A stretch of 64,000 nucleotides of DNA from Rhodobacteraceae bacterium KLH11 (GCA_000158135.1 DS999531.1:2969259-3033258); one strand, 5' to 3'; positions 48,604 to 58,476 are shown, numbered from the stretch's first letter. A program made the numbers and translations. The notes: generated by a model from the sequence alone, not told the origin.

Positions 48604-49923
48604 ATGGAACCCACCTCTTCTCTGCTTGATAGCGCTTTTTGGATCACCTCCGGCTCTATCCTTCTTCTGCTCGTATTGTCGGGCTTTTTCTCTGGCTCGG
48701 AAACGGCGCTGACCGCATCGTCACGCGGCAAGCTGAGGGCACAGGCCGACAAAGGCTCGCACGGGGCGCAGAAAGCGCTGGATATAACGGATGATAACGA
48801 GCGTCTGATCGGCTCGGTCCTGCTGGGCAACAATCTGGTCAATATCCTTGCCGCCTCGCTGGCGACTGCGCTGTTTACGCGGCTGTTCGGCGAAAGCGGC
48901 GTGGCGCTGGCAACACTGGTGATGACTCTGCTGGTGCTGATCTTTGCCGAAGTGCTGCCCAAAACCTATGCGATCACCAATGCCGAAAAAGCCGCAGCTC
49001 TGGTCGCGCCGGTGATCAGCGTGGTCGTCACCGTGTTCTCGCCGATGGTTGCCGCCGTCCGGCTGCTGGTGCGCGGCGTGCTGCGCCTGTTCGGCGTGCA
49101 GATCGACCCGGACAGCAACATTCTGGCCGTGCGCGAGGAAATCGCAGGCGCGCTGCAGTTGGGCCATTCCGAAGGCGTGGTCGAAAAAGAGGATCGCGAT
49201 CGGATCCTGGGTGCGCTGGATCTGGGGGATCGCGCGGTGGAAGAGATCATGCTTCACCGCTCGAATATCGAGATGATCGATGCCGATGCAGAGCCCGAGG
49301 CGATCCTAAAGCAATGTCTGGAAAGCCCGCATACCCGCCTGCCGGTCTATCGGGACGAGCAGGAGAATATCGTGGGGGTCGTCCATGCCAAGGACCTGTT
49401 TCGCGCCATGTACGCGCAGGCTGGTGGCGCGAATGGTGATGCCGAACGCCTCAAGAACTTTGACATCGCAAAGGTCGCAAATGATCCCTATTTCGTGCCC
49501 GAAACCACCACGCTGGATGATCAGATGCGCGAGTTTCTTCGGATGCACAGCCATTTCGCGCTGGTCGTGGACGAGTATGGGTCGCTACGCGGGCTGATCA
49601 CGCTTGAGGATATTCTGGAAGAGATCGTGGGCGAAATTGCCGACGAATTCGACATAGAAGAAGAGGTGCCCGTCACCCGGACCGACGATGGCCAGTACCT
49701 TGTCGAAGGTGCCATGACCATCCGCGACGCCAATCGCGCGCTCGACTGGTCGCTGCCGGATGAAGAGGCCAACACGCTCGCCGGGCTGGTGATTCACGAG
49801 GCGCAGATGATCCCGATTGTTGGTCAGGTTTTTTCGTTCCACGGGTTCCGGTTCGAGGTCACGGCCCGTGAAGGGAACCGGATCACCGCCCTGAAGGTCC
49901 GCCCGCTGCTGCAACTAAACTAA
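48604..49923 (+). CDS. HlyC/CorC family transporter (DUF21-CBS)
   Basis: A 439-residue protein with an N-terminal DUF21 (CNNM) membrane domain (three or four helices, about 15-160), a CBS pair (about 220-350, LPVYRDEQENIVGVVHAKD) and a C-terminal CorC/HlyC domain (about 360-435). The family is linked to magnesium or cobalt efflux. CAGGA precedes the ATG. Transport direction and ion are not shown by sequence alone. Confidence 0.9.
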   Translation: MEPTSSLLDSAFWITSGSILLLLVLSGFFSGSETALTASSRGKLRAQADKGSHGAQKALDITDDNERLIGSVLLGNNLVNILAASLATALFTRLFGESGVALATLVMTLLVLIFAEVLPKTYAITNAEKAAALVAPVISVVVTVFSPMVAAVRLLVRGVLRLFGVQIDPDSNILAVREEIAGALQLGHSEGVVEKEDRDRILGALDLGDRAVEEIMLHRSNIEMIDADAEPEAILKQCLESPHTRLPVYRDEQENIVGVVHAKDLFRAMYAQAGGANGDAERLKNFDIAKVANDPYFVPETTTLDDQMREFLRMHSHFALVVDEYGSLRGLITLEDILEEIVGEIADEFDIEEEVPVTRTDDGQYLVEGAMTIRDANRALDWSLPDEEANTLAGLVIHEAQMIPIVGQVFSFHGFRFEVTAREGNRITALKVRPLLQLN

Positions 49924-49997
49924 GCGCGCCTTGTTCGATGCAATCCACGCGCGAATGCGGGGCTGACTTAACCAGAGCTTAACAGCGTGGTGGCAAG

Positions 49998-50600
49998 ATG
50001 AATAAGATTCCGATTATCCTGCTGGCCGCGGGTCAATCCAGCCGCATGCGCGGCGCAGACAAGCTGATGCAGACGGTTGCAGGTGTACCGCTGCTGCGCC
50101 TTGCGGCGCAACGGGCGCTGGCTGTGGGGCCGGTCATCGTCGCCCTGCCCCCGGCTCCGCATCCCCGGTATGGGGCGCTGGCGGGTCTGGATGTAAAACC
50201 CGTTGGAATTTCAGATGCCGAGGAAGGCATGAATGCCAGCCTGAGGGGCGCAATGGCTGCACTGCCGCCCGACGCACCCGCAGTGATGATCCTGCTATCA
50301 GACCTGCCGGAGCTGGAATCAGAAGATTTGCGCGCCGTCCTGAGCGCAGTCAAAGCACGCCCTGACAAGCTGATCTGGCGCGGCGCGACCGCAGATGGGA
50401 AACCCGGCCATCCTGTTGTTTTCGAACGATCTCTTTTCGTAAAGCTTCGGGGGTTGACCGGTGATGGCGGGGCGCAAACCATCGTGCAGCACTGCAAAGA
50501 CAAGGTTCATCTGCACCATCTGCCCGGCCAGCGGGCTCTGCTTGATCTGGATACGCCCGAAGCCTGGGCCAGATGGACAGCAAGCCGCCCTTCAAAATAA
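49998..50600 (+). CDS. MobA-like nucleotidyltransferase
   Basis: A 200-residue NTP-transferase of the MobA/MocA type, with the nucleotide motif LLAAGQSSRMRGADKL at residues 8-23. Such proteins attach CMP or GMP to molybdopterin, as MocA does for xanthine dehydrogenase-type enzymes. The size fits MocA. No molybdoenzyme gene is in the window, so the cofactor role is an inference. Confidence 0.82.
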   Translation: MNKIPIILLAAGQSSRMRGADKLMQTVAGVPLLRLAAQRALAVGPVIVALPPAPHPRYGALAGLDVKPVGISDAEEGMNASLRGAMAALPPDAPAVMILLSDLPELESEDLRAVLSAVKARPDKLIWRGATADGKPGHPVVFERSLFVKLRGLTGDGGAQTIVQHCKDKVHLHHLPGQRALLDLDTPEAWARWTASRPSK

Positions 50601-50603
50601 ACG

Positions 50604-50629
50604 CGGCCCGGTCGCGAACGACCGGGCCG
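50604..50629 (+). terminator. Stem-loop after the MobA-like gene
   Basis: An 11-base perfect stem CGGCCCGGTCG / CGACCGGGCCG around a CGAA loop, four bases after the stop. There is no T-run, yet the stem is very stable. Confidence 0.65.
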
Positions 50630-51000
50630 GTTGCCCAAAAACAGGACTACCACTTTCACCAATCTTGCAAGCGCTGCCAGATCACCAATCAGGCTGTCTG
50701 ACTATGTGCTGCCGAACCTAAACAAGACCCCCTCGTTAACATGCCGCTCAGCGCTATGAAGATTGAGATGCGCCCTCAGCACCCCCTAGTGCTTTGGGCC
50801 CCCCTCAGTTGGGCAACACCAATGTCGCCTATCAGATGCTTTCAAACAACGTAAAATTGGAAGAATTGGTAAATTTTGGCTGCACCTGCTTGGCTTTCGG
50901 GCAACAATGCAACACCCACTAATCTCGCTTTGGTTGTATGAAGTCAGGGAGCTTTTGTGCTGCCAGAGCCGTTGAACGCAGGTGAATAGCTTATTCTTCA

Positions 51001-51100
51001 CGTTTCACAGAGATGTAATCACACCTCCGTGTCTTTGACTCAGTCGGACGCACAACCCTGAGGTGAAGACAGGCCGCGCGGTTTTGCGCGCGGTTTCTTT
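51001..51100 (+). ncRNA. Candidate small RNA ending at an orphan terminator
   Basis: Upstream of the 51074 terminator an inverted repeat CACCTC (51022-51027) / GAGGTG (51060-51065) encloses further complementary sequence, so the last 80-100 bases can fold. No promoter is clear (TTGAAC near 50971 is one option), and no known family matches that I can tell. The 5' end is a guess. Confidence 0.25.
51074..51100 (+). terminator. Orphan intrinsic terminator
   Basis: A 7-base stem CCGCGCG / CGCGCGG with a 6-base loop followed by TTTCTTT. No protein gene ends within 450 bases upstream on this strand, which implies an unannotated transcript. Confidence 0.75.
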
Positions 51101-51347
51101 GTTAATAAAAATGATTCAATTCAATACTTTTTGGAAATTATTGACTTCGTCGGCAACAATCCACCGATTCGCCTGTTTCAGATCAAGCTGATTCCCGCCA
51201 TCTCGCCCGATCTGACCATGACATTAGAGCGGCGAAACATGGCGAAATTAAGGTTTCTTAACAATTCACTCAGGATATCCAAAGGTTACTTGCGCATCTG
51301 TCATCCCAAGGCGCGGACTGAACCGCCAAACACAGACAGGAGTCACC

Positions 51348-52778
51348 ATGAGCATCCGTAAATCCTCACTGCTTTTGCCACGCACATCCAACTGGATGGG
51401 AATCAGCGCATTGGGCGCGGCCATGTTAGCCACAACCGCCCTGCCCGCGATGGCGGACGAAGCACTGGCCGATCTGGTCGAAACGGTTTCCCCGTCGGTT
51501 GTCACGATCATCGCCACGCAGGATGCTGCGCCAACCCCTGTGCAGGGTCAGGATTTCGAAGGCCAGCCATTTGGTGAATTTTTCAAGCGCTTTGGCGTCC
51601 CCGAAGGGGTTCAGCCCCAACAACGCGGCCCAAGCCAGGGTCTGGGATCAGGGTTTGTGCTGGATGAGGCGGGTTATATCGTCACCAACCACCATGTTGT
51701 CGACAATGCCAGTGAAGTGACTGTGCGCCTGAGCGATGATCGCACATATGATGCCGAAATCATCGGCACCGACCCGTTGACGGATATTGCCGTGCTCAAG
51801 ATCGACGCCGGAGAAGATCTGCAGCCGGTTCAGATGGGCGACAGCGACGTCATTCGCGTCGGCGAAGATGTGGTGGCCATTGGCAACCCGTTTGGCCTGA
51901 GCGCAACCGTGACCACCGGTATCGTATCCGCGAAAGAGCGCAACATCTCGCAAGGCCCCTATGCCGAATTCATCCAGACGGATGCTGCGATCAACCGGGG
52001 CAACTCGGGCGGTCCGCTGTTCAATATGGATGGCGAAGTCATCGGCGTGAACTCGGCGATCTACTCGCCCAGCGGTGGTTCGGTCGGGCTGGGTTTTGCC
52101 GTAACCTCGAACATTGTCGACCACATCACGGCCGATCTGCTGGATGATGGCGAAATCAGCCGGGGATGGCTGGGTGTCTCGATCCAGAGCGTCAGCCCGG
52201 AACTGGCCGCTGCCATGGGAATCGACACCGCAACCGGTGCACTGGTATCAGATATCGTACCCGACAGCCCCGCCGACGGCGTGCTGCAGCAAGGTGACGT
52301 GATTCTGTCATTCAACGACGAAGCCGTTGAAGCCAGTAACGATTTGCCAATCCTTGTGGGCACCACCAAAGTAGGTAGCGACAGCGTTCTGACCGTCTTG
52401 CGCAATGGCAAGGAAGAACAGATCAAACTGACGATCGGGCAGCATCAGTCTGCTTCGGCCCAACCTGACAGTGTTGCAGAAGACAAGTTCGAAGGCTCGG
52501 TGCTGGGTGTAACCGTGGCACCGCTGACGGAAGCGGCGCGTGCTGAAATCGGCGTGGGTGAAACGGTCGATGGTGTTGTTGTCACCGATCTCAAGCCGGA
52601 AAGCCCTGCGGCCAAAGCCGGGTTGCAACGCGGCGATGTGATCGTCCGGTTGGGTGGGCTGGATACCGCCACCCCGGATGCACTGAAAGCTGCGCTGGAA
52701 AGCGAAAAGACCGATCCGGCGCTGGTGCTGATCAATCGCGGCGGCAACCAGATCTTTGTCGCGGTCGAGATCGCCTGA
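51348..52778 (+). CDS. degP: DegP/DegQ-type serine protease (Do family)
   Basis: A 476-residue periplasmic protease/chaperone. A signal peptide (cleaved near AMA, residue 36) precedes the trypsin-like domain with His116, Asp146 and Ser220 (RGNSGGPLF), then two PDZ domains (about 260-345 and 385-470). CAGGAG precedes the ATG. A strong terminator follows, and a two-component system lies downstream on the same strand; it may report envelope stress. Confidence 0.94.
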   Translation: MSIRKSSLLLPRTSNWMGISALGAAMLATTALPAMADEALADLVETVSPSVVTIIATQDAAPTPVQGQDFEGQPFGEFFKRFGVPEGVQPQQRGPSQGLGSGFVLDEAGYIVTNHHVVDNASEVTVRLSDDRTYDAEIIGTDPLTDIAVLKIDAGEDLQPVQMGDSDVIRVGEDVVAIGNPFGLSATVTTGIVSAKERNISQGPYAEFIQTDAAINRGNSGGPLFNMDGEVIGVNSAIYSPSGGSVGLGFAVTSNIVDHITADLLDDGEISRGWLGVSIQSVSPELAAAMGIDTATGALVSDIVPDSPADGVLQQGDVILSFNDEAVEASNDLPILVGTTKVGSDSVLTVLRNGKEEQIKLTIGQHQSASAQPDSVAEDKFEGSVLGVTVAPLTEAARAEIGVGETVDGVVVTDLKPESPAAKAGLQRGDVIVRLGGLDTATPDALKAALESEKTDPALVLINRGGNQIFVAVEIA

Positions 52779-52863
52779 CACCTCTCACCCCAAGCGCGCC
52801 ACATGATGGGGAGATCTGGCGTGCTTTTTCCGGCGGCCCGGTTGTCCACGCGCTGCCGGAACA

Positions 52864-52897
52864 GCCGGGTGCGGCAACGCACCCGGCATGTTTTTTT
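52864..52897 (+). terminator. Intrinsic terminator of degP
   Basis: A 10-base perfect stem GCCGGGTGCG / CGCACCCGGC capped by a GCAA tetraloop and followed by a T7 run. Confidence 0.93.
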
Positions 52898-52942
52898 CAA
52901 AGAGTATCTGTGTTTATATCCTGACAAGAAGGAGCCCCGACC

Positions 52943-53623
52943 ATGAGCAGACGCCTGCTGATCGTTGAAGATGACCAAGATACACGCGACTTCATCGCCA
53001 AGGGGTTTGGCGAAGAAGGCTATGTGGTCGAAGTGGCCGCAGACGGTCGCGAAGGCCTGTACCATGCCACCGATGGCGGGTTCGATGCGATTGTGCTGGA
53101 CCGGATGCTGCCGGGCCTTGACGGGTTGTCGCTGATCAAATCCATGCGGGCGGCGGGGCTGAAAACACCCGTTCTGATGCTGACCGCAATGAGCGCAGTA
53201 GACGAGCGGGTCAAGGGCCTGCGCGCGGGCGCGGATGATTATCTGGTCAAGCCGTTCTCGTTTCAGGAACTCCACGCCCGGATCGAGGCTCTGCTGCGCC
53301 GCCCGCAGGAGGCCGAGGAAACGCCGACGCTCATCTGTCGCGATCTTGAGATGGATCTTCTGACCCGCAAGGTCACCCGCAATGGTCGCGAAATCACACT
53401 GACCCCACGAGAATTCCAGATACTCGAATTCTTTTTGCGCCGGAAAAACCGCGTTGTCTCGCGCACCATGCTGCTTGAAGGGGTTTGGGATTATCACTTT
53501 GATCCGAACACCAATGTGGTGGATGTTCATATCTCGAAACTGCGCCGCCAACTGGATGGGGACGGGGCGGATCCGGTGATTGAAACGGTCCGCGGGGCCG
53601 GATACATGGTTTCGGATGGATAG
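52943..53623 (+). CDS. OmpR/PhoB-family response regulator
   Basis: A 226-residue regulator: receiver domain with phosphoacceptor Asp53 (VLDRMLPG) and Lys103 (LVKPF), then a winged-helix domain (about 130-225). AAGGAG precedes the ATG. It overlaps the following kinase gene by eight bases (ATGGATAG), so the two form a coupled pair. Similar pairs respond to metals or envelope stress; the signal is unknown. Confidence 0.92.
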   Translation: MSRRLLIVEDDQDTRDFIAKGFGEEGYVVEVAADGREGLYHATDGGFDAIVLDRMLPGLDGLSLIKSMRAAGLKTPVLMLTAMSAVDERVKGLRAGADDYLVKPFSFQELHARIEALLRRPQEAEETPTLICRDLEMDLLTRKVTRNGREITLTPREFQILEFFLRRKNRVVSRTMLLEGVWDYHFDPNTNVVDVHISKLRRQLDGDGADPVIETVRGAGYMVSDG

Positions 53624-54986
53624 CCTGCGCCTGTCGCTGAAAAATTCCCGTACACGGCTGGTTCTGGCCAGTATGGTGCTCAGCACTCTGCTGACGGCGA
53701 CCGTGTTAACCATGGTCTATGTCACCGCCAATCGCACGATCTCGGGCGAAACACGCTCGGTTGTCTCGGCCGAGTTGACTGGGTTGGCCGATGAATACGA
53801 GCGGCGGGGCATGATCGGGCTGATCACCGCGATTGAACGGCGCCTGCCCAGTGCGGCCGAGCGCGACGCCCTGTATCTGCTGACGGGCAGGCAAGGTGCG
53901 AAACTGGCAGGCAACCTGTCACGCTGGCCCGAGGGGATAACGCCCGGCAGCGGCTGGGTCGATCTGCAGCTTCGCCGGGGAAATACGGACGAATATGTTC
54001 CGATCTCTGCCGCCTCTATCCGCCTGCCCGGTGGTGAACGCCTGCTGGTCGGGCGCGATGCGCTGGCCCGGCAACAATTTGACCGCGTGCTGCTGCGGTC
54101 GGTGGCGCTGGCGCTGGCGACGGCATTGGCGCTCAGCCTGTTGACCGGCTGGCTTTTGACCCGGCTGGTGTTTTCACGCCTCAAGGACATCGCGGACACC
54201 GCCGACAACATCGTTTCCGGCGATCTGGCATTGCGGATGCCGCTGCGTGGTACGGGTGATGAATTTGATCAGGTCGCAGGCACGTTGAACAACATGCTGG
54301 ACCGCATTGAAGAGTTGATCAGCAATCTGCGCACCACGTCGAATTCGATCGCCCATGATCTGCGCTCGCCCCTGTCGCGCCTGCGTCAACGGGTCGAATC
54401 ACTCGCAGAACCGGGCAAAAGCGATCAGGATCGCGAGGTCGACATGGCCCGCGCAACCGGAGAGATCGATCATCTGCTGCGGGTTCTCAGCCAATTGACC
54501 GAAATTTCCCGCGCCGAGGCCGGTTTGGGACGAGAGCAGTTTGAACCCGTAAAGCTGTTGCAACTGGTCGGAGATGCGGCCGAGCTTTACGAGCCGGTCG
54601 CCGCTGACAAGAACATCCGGCTTGAGGTCAAAGGCAACGCCGCCCCGATTCAGGGTCACCGTCCGCTGCTGTCGCAAGCCCTGTCAAACCTGCTGGAAAA
54701 CGCCATGCGCTATGCACCGCCGGGCACCGCCATCACCATCGAGATTCGGGAGGACGGCGATTATACGCTGCTCAGCGTCCGCGACCGCGGCCCGGGTGTG
54801 CCCGAAAACGATCTGCCGCGCCTGCAAATGCCCTTTGTCACACTCGACCCCGCCCGGACCGAACGCAACGCGGGGCTGGGCCTTGCGCTTGTGGCCGCCA
54901 TCTCGCACATGCATGGCGGGTCTTTTCTGGCACAAAACCGCAAGCCGGGGCTGGAAACCACGTTAAAGCTGGCGCGCAAATCCTGA
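53616..54986 (+). CDS. Sensor histidine kinase
   Basis: A 456-residue membrane kinase. The first helix is at about 15-37, a periplasmic sensor region of about 120 residues follows, the second helix is at about 162-186, then HAMP (to 235), the H-box with His247 (SIAHDLRSPL) and an ATPase domain with the N-box LLENAMRYA and GLGLAL. The ATG lies inside the end of the response regulator gene. The signal is not predictable. Confidence 0.92.
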   Translation: MDSLRLSLKNSRTRLVLASMVLSTLLTATVLTMVYVTANRTISGETRSVVSAELTGLADEYERRGMIGLITAIERRLPSAAERDALYLLTGRQGAKLAGNLSRWPEGITPGSGWVDLQLRRGNTDEYVPISAASIRLPGGERLLVGRDALARQQFDRVLLRSVALALATALALSLLTGWLLTRLVFSRLKDIADTADNIVSGDLALRMPLRGTGDEFDQVAGTLNNMLDRIEELISNLRTTSNSIAHDLRSPLSRLRQRVESLAEPGKSDQDREVDMARATGEIDHLLRVLSQLTEISRAEAGLGREQFEPVKLLQLVGDAAELYEPVAADKNIRLEVKGNAAPIQGHRPLLSQALSNLLENAMRYAPPGTAITIEIREDGDYTLLSVRDRGPGVPENDLPRLQMPFVTLDPARTERNAGLGLALVAAISHMHGGSFLAQNRKPGLETTLKLARKS

Positions 54987-55026
54987 TCAACTGTGCCTTC
55001 TAACGATCTGTATTGAGTAACTTAAT

Positions 55027-56250
55027 TCAAAGTATGGAAGGCAACGCGGCGTAGCCACGGAACCGGATGCGCCCTCCGCGGCACCTTGGCTGTCGAATCC
55101 GATAATCAGGAAAGCGCTTCAAAAACCGCCCCAGCGCAACGCGCCCCTCAAGGCGCGCCAGGGTCAGGCCCACACAGACATGCGGCCCGCCCGCAAAAGC
55201 CAGATGCCGGTTTGGTTTGCGCGTTATGTCGAAACAGTTCGGGTTGGCAAACACAGCAGGATCACGATTGGCCGCTCCGATACACAGATGCAGATTTGTT
55301 CCCCGCGCGATGCGCAAACCACCCAATTCCACCTCTGCTGTGGTCAACCGATTGCCAAACTGGTTGGGTGAGCGAAAGCGCAGAACCTCTTCTACTGCCG
55401 AGGAAATCAACCTGTCATCATCCAGAAGGCGCTGGCGTTGATCCGGGTGATCGTTCAGCAGCGCCAGCCCGTTGCCGATCAGGTTGGTGGTCGTCTCATG
55501 CCCCGCATTCAGAATGAAGATACAGTTTTGCAGCAGCTCTGTTTCACCAAGCTGCTCATCTACACCTTCCCCCCGGATCAGGCGTGTCAGAACATCTGTG
55601 TCCGCATCCCCCGGATGCGCCCGCCTGCGGGCGACCAGATCCCGAAGGTAGCTCTTGAAATCGCGCACCGCGCCGTGGCCTTGTTGCAGCTGAGCATCCG
55701 TCAAAGCGGGCTCCAGCGCGCCAAGGATGGACAGAGACCAATCGCGCAGCGGCCCACGCTCATCCATCGGTATGTCCAGCAGGTTGCCGATGATCTGGAT
55801 CGGTATGGTCGAGGCAAAATCCGCGATCAGATCCACCTGCCCCCTGCCCGCCATGTCGTCCAGCAAAGCATCAACCGTTTCAATCAGGCCCGGCTCCATC
55901 CGCGCGATGGCGCGTGGCGTCAGGGCCGACGTCATGATCTTGCGCACCCGCGTATGCAGCGGCGGGTCCGAGAACACCAGCGAGGTCGTGTGATGTTCAA
56001 ACAAAGGCGACCCGACCCCGAATTTTGGCCCAAACATCGCTTGTTTGTCGGATGAATAAAGCGTGGTGTCGCGGTAAATCGCATCCAGATCAGCGTGACG
56101 TGACACCAGCACCGACCCATCTGGCTGTCGTAAAACAGGCGCATATTCAAGCAGCGCATCGTAAAAGGGAAACGGGCTGTCAACAAAACCCTCTGGCGGG
56201 TTCATCAGGTCCAGGGTTTGCGCGATCTCCCTCAGGTTTTTATCGCTCAT
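55027..56250 (-). CDS. Cytochrome P450
   Basis: A 407-residue soluble bacterial P450. The heme-binding loop has Cys359 (AFAGGPHVCVG), the I-helix AGHETT is at 249-254, and the ExxR motif is Glu288-Arg291. GGGAG precedes the ATG at 56250; the open frame reaches 56340 but that part looks non-coding. No ferredoxin or reductase gene is adjacent. It lies divergent from the TfoX-like gene. The substrate is unknown. Confidence 0.92.
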   Translation of the reverse strand: MSDKNLREIAQTLDLMNPPEGFVDSPFPFYDALLEYAPVLRQPDGSVLVSRHADLDAIYRDTTLYSSDKQAMFGPKFGVGSPLFEHHTTSLVFSDPPLHTRVRKIMTSALTPRAIARMEPGLIETVDALLDDMAGRGQVDLIADFASTIPIQIIGNLLDIPMDERGPLRDWSLSILGALEPALTDAQLQQGHGAVRDFKSYLRDLVARRRAHPGDADTDVLTRLIRGEGVDEQLGETELLQNCIFILNAGHETTTNLIGNGLALLNDHPDQRQRLLDDDRLISSAVEEVLRFRSPNQFGNRLTTAEVELGGLRIARGTNLHLCIGAANRDPAVFANPNCFDITRKPNRHLAFAGGPHVCVGLTLARLEGRVALGRFLKRFPDYRIRQPRCRGGRIRFRGYAALPSIL

Positions 56251-56343
56251 ACATCGCTCTCCCTGACATTTGGTTAACGCAACAGGTAAAAGCAAACAAG
56301 CTTGCGCTGGTGACAGGCCGCACCGGGCGGGATAAGACAAGGC

Positions 56344-56691
56344 ATGTCTGATCCGGTGTCTTCAATCCGCAACCTCGGCCCGGCCTTCGAACAGGCCTGC
56401 GCACGCGCTGGCATCATGTCGGCTGAGGATTTGCGCGCGCTGGGGCCCGATGCGGCCTACACGCGGCTGCTGCAGGCCGGAACCCGCCCGCATTTCATCG
56501 GATATTATGTATTGGTCATGGGGCTGCAGGGCCGCCCGTGGAATGACTGCAAGGGTGAGGAAAAGAAAGCGCTGCGGGAGCGGTTCGACGCGATCAAGGC
56601 CAGCGTCAGCCGGGCACCTGAAAGCCAAATGATCTCGGATCTGGATGCAGTGGGTGTGCGCGTGACGGCGCAAGACCTCAAACCCGTTTAG
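56344..56691 (+). CDS. TfoX/Sxy C-terminal domain protein
   Basis: A 115-residue protein matching the C-terminal domain of the competence regulator TfoX/Sxy (SIRNLGPAFEQACARAGI and DLRALG are typical, a helix-hairpin-helix-like fold). The N-terminal TfoX domain is absent. In Rhodobacterales such solo proteins are common and their role is not known; it does not by itself show competence. It starts 93 bases from the divergent P450. Confidence 0.8.
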   Translation: MSDPVSSIRNLGPAFEQACARAGIMSAEDLRALGPDAAYTRLLQAGTRPHFIGYYVLVMGLQGRPWNDCKGEEKKALRERFDAIKASVSRAPESQMISDLDAVGVRVTAQDLKPV

Positions 56692-56696
56692 GCATG

Positions 56697-56726
56697 AAAA
56701 AAGGCCGCCCCATGACAGCGCGGCCC
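56697..56726 (-). terminator. Intrinsic terminator of ndk
   Basis: On the minus strand GGCCGC pairs with GCGGCC across an 11-base loop and runs into T6. It sits between the convergent TfoX-like and ndk genes. Confidence 0.85.
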
Positions 56727-56749
56727 ATTCTATCAACAGGAACCGAGGC

Positions 56750-57172
56750 TTAGCCGACCAGTTCGATGCCCGAGAAGAAATACGCGATCTCAACAGCGGC
56801 CGTTTCAGGCGCATCCGAACCGTGGACCGAGTTTTCGCCAACCGATTCAGCAAACTCGGCGCGGATGGTGCCGGGGGCTGCGTCTGCGGGGTTGGTTGCG
56901 CCCATCACTTCGCGGTTCTTGGCAATGGCACCTTCGCCTTCCAGAACCTGAACAACAACCGGAGCCGATGACATGAATTCGCACAGTTCGTCATAGAACG
57001 GGCGTTCGGCATGCACGTCATAGAATTTGCCTGCCTGCGCTTTGGTCATGTGGATGCGCTTTTGGGCAACGATGCGCAGGCCTGCCTCTTCAAACTTGGC
57101 GTTGATCTTGCCAGTCAGGTTGCGGCGGGTTGCATCGGGTTTGATGATCGAGAATGTGCGTTCCAGTGCCAT
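56750..57172 (-). CDS. ndk: Nucleoside diphosphate kinase
   Basis: A 140-residue housekeeping enzyme that equalises NTP and dNTP pools. The phosphorylated His117 is in NSVHGSD, and the N-terminal [11 protein letters not shown] is universal in the family. GGAGAGG precedes the ATG. It is a single-gene transcript by spacing, with a clear terminator. Confidence 0.98.
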   Translation of the reverse strand: MALERTFSIIKPDATRRNLTGKINAKFEEAGLRIVAQKRIHMTKAQAGKFYDVHAERPFYDELCEFMSSAPVVVQVLEGEGAIAKNREVMGATNPADAAPGTIRAEFAESVGENSVHGSDAPETAAVEIAYFFSGIELVG

Positions 57173-57273
57173 ATCGGCCTCTCCTTACTATCAGGCGCGA
57201 GATGCGCCGAAATCCATCGCGCGCCGCCTAGCATGGTCTGTAGCTCATGAAAAGTACTATGATCGTTTATTGG

Positions 57274-58476
57274 TCAAATCGTTTCCGACAGGGCCTCTTG
57301 CTGGTCAACCCAACGGGTATAGAGAATGGCCAGAAGGCCCATGAAACTGCTGACCAGCATCATCCCAAGCACCACATACGGGCCATTGTCGGGGCTGACC
57401 AACGCCCCTGTCGCCGAAGTCAGGATCGCACCCAGCGCTACGGTCATTGCCCCTGACAACCCGGCTGCGCTACCCGCAAGCTGCGGGCGCACCGACATCA
57501 GACCCGCCGTCGCATTCGCCACGGTCAAACCGTTGCCAAACCCAACCAGAATGGCCGACCCGAAAAAGCTCCAGATCGAGCCATACCCGGCTGCAAACAC
57601 CATCAACCCGAAGAGTGGCCCGACCGAGGCCGCGACCCGTCCCGCCAGAATCATTGTCGTCAAGGGCACCTGCCCGGCTAACCGGCCCGTCAAAAAACTG
57701 CCTGCCATAAAGCCCCAGGTGATGATGCCTATCCCCAGACCCAGCGCTGCGGGGTTCAGATCAAACCATGTGGCGGCAACAAGAGGTGCCCCCGTGATGA
57801 AGGCGTAAAACCCCCCGATCGAGAACGCGGCGCAAAAGGAATACCCCCAAAACCTGCGCGAATTGAACAGCTGCGGATACAGCTTCATCTGCGCCGTGAA
57901 GGTGGCTGTTGTATTTGTGTTGGTCTCGCCCAGATCCACCCAGACCAGCCCCAAAAGCACGCTACCAAGCACGCAATACAGAACAAACCCCGCGCGCCAG
58001 CCGTACAACATTTCAAGCACGCCACCCAGCATGGGCCCCAGCATCGGAGCCAGCGCCATCGCCATTGACACATAGCCCAGCTTGCTGGCGGCTTCACTTG
58101 GGGGATGCATGTCGCGGATGGCGGCCCGGGCCAAAACCTGACCGGCGATAACGGCCCCCTGCAACATGCGAAAACCCAGAAACACCCAGATGGATTGCGC
58201 CAGCGCGCATCCGACCGAAGCGATCACAAAGATCGCCATACTGACCAGCAAAACCGGCCTGCGCCCGAACCGGTCGGACAAGGGGCCCATGATCAGTTGC
58301 AGCACCGCCGACAGCGCCAGATATCCCGCCACCGCCACGTTCACCAACGCATAATCCGCTTGCAGGTCCTCTCCGATATGAGGCAGCGATGGCAGGAACA
58401 TATTCAGCGACAACACCGACAACGCAGTGATCAGGACCAGCGTGATCAGGGATGGCGGCGATTGCGCGGGTCTCAT
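57274..58476 (-). CDS. Bcr/CflA-type MFS exporter
   Basis: A 400-residue inner-membrane protein with twelve predicted helices and the MFS motif A (GPLSDRFGRRPVLL) after helix 2. It belongs to the Bcr/CflA multidrug efflux group (bicyclomycin, chloramphenicol). GGAA lies before the ATG at 58476; in-frame ATGs at 58488 and 58515 are alternatives. It is divergent from the ABC-F gene. The substrate is unknown. Confidence 0.88.
   Translation of the reverse strand: MRPAQSPPSLITLVLITALSVLSLNMFLPSLPHIGEDLQADYALVNVAVAGYLALSAVLQLIMGPLSDRFGRRPVLLVSMAIFVIASVGCALAQSIWVFLGFRMLQGAVIAGQVLARAAIRDMHPPSEAASKLGYVSMAMALAPMLGPMLGGVLEMLYGWRAGFVLYCVLGSVLLGLVWVDLGETNTNTTATFTAQMKLYPQLFNSRRFWGYSFCAAFSIGGFYAFITGAPLVAATWFDLNPAALGLGIGIITWGFMAGSFLTGRLAGQVPLTTMILAGRVAASVGPLFGLMVFAAGYGSIWSFFGSAILVGFGNGLTVANATAGLMSVRPQLAGSAAGLSGAMTVALGAILTSATGALVSPDNGPYVVLGMMLVSSFMGLLAILYTRWVDQQEALSETI

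Larger units (their letters stand above)
50630..51347. other. Long gap without a recognised protein gene
   Basis: About 720 bases with lower GC and no frame that looks coding on either strand. The one clear signal is an intrinsic terminator at 51074-51100 that belongs to no annotated gene; see the candidate RNA entry. The last part (about 51250-51347) leads into degP. Confidence 0.5.

Noticed and set aside
52445-53713. A 422-codon frame opposite degP and the response regulator
   Set aside because: It crosses three real genes and the degP terminator, and its residues look random.
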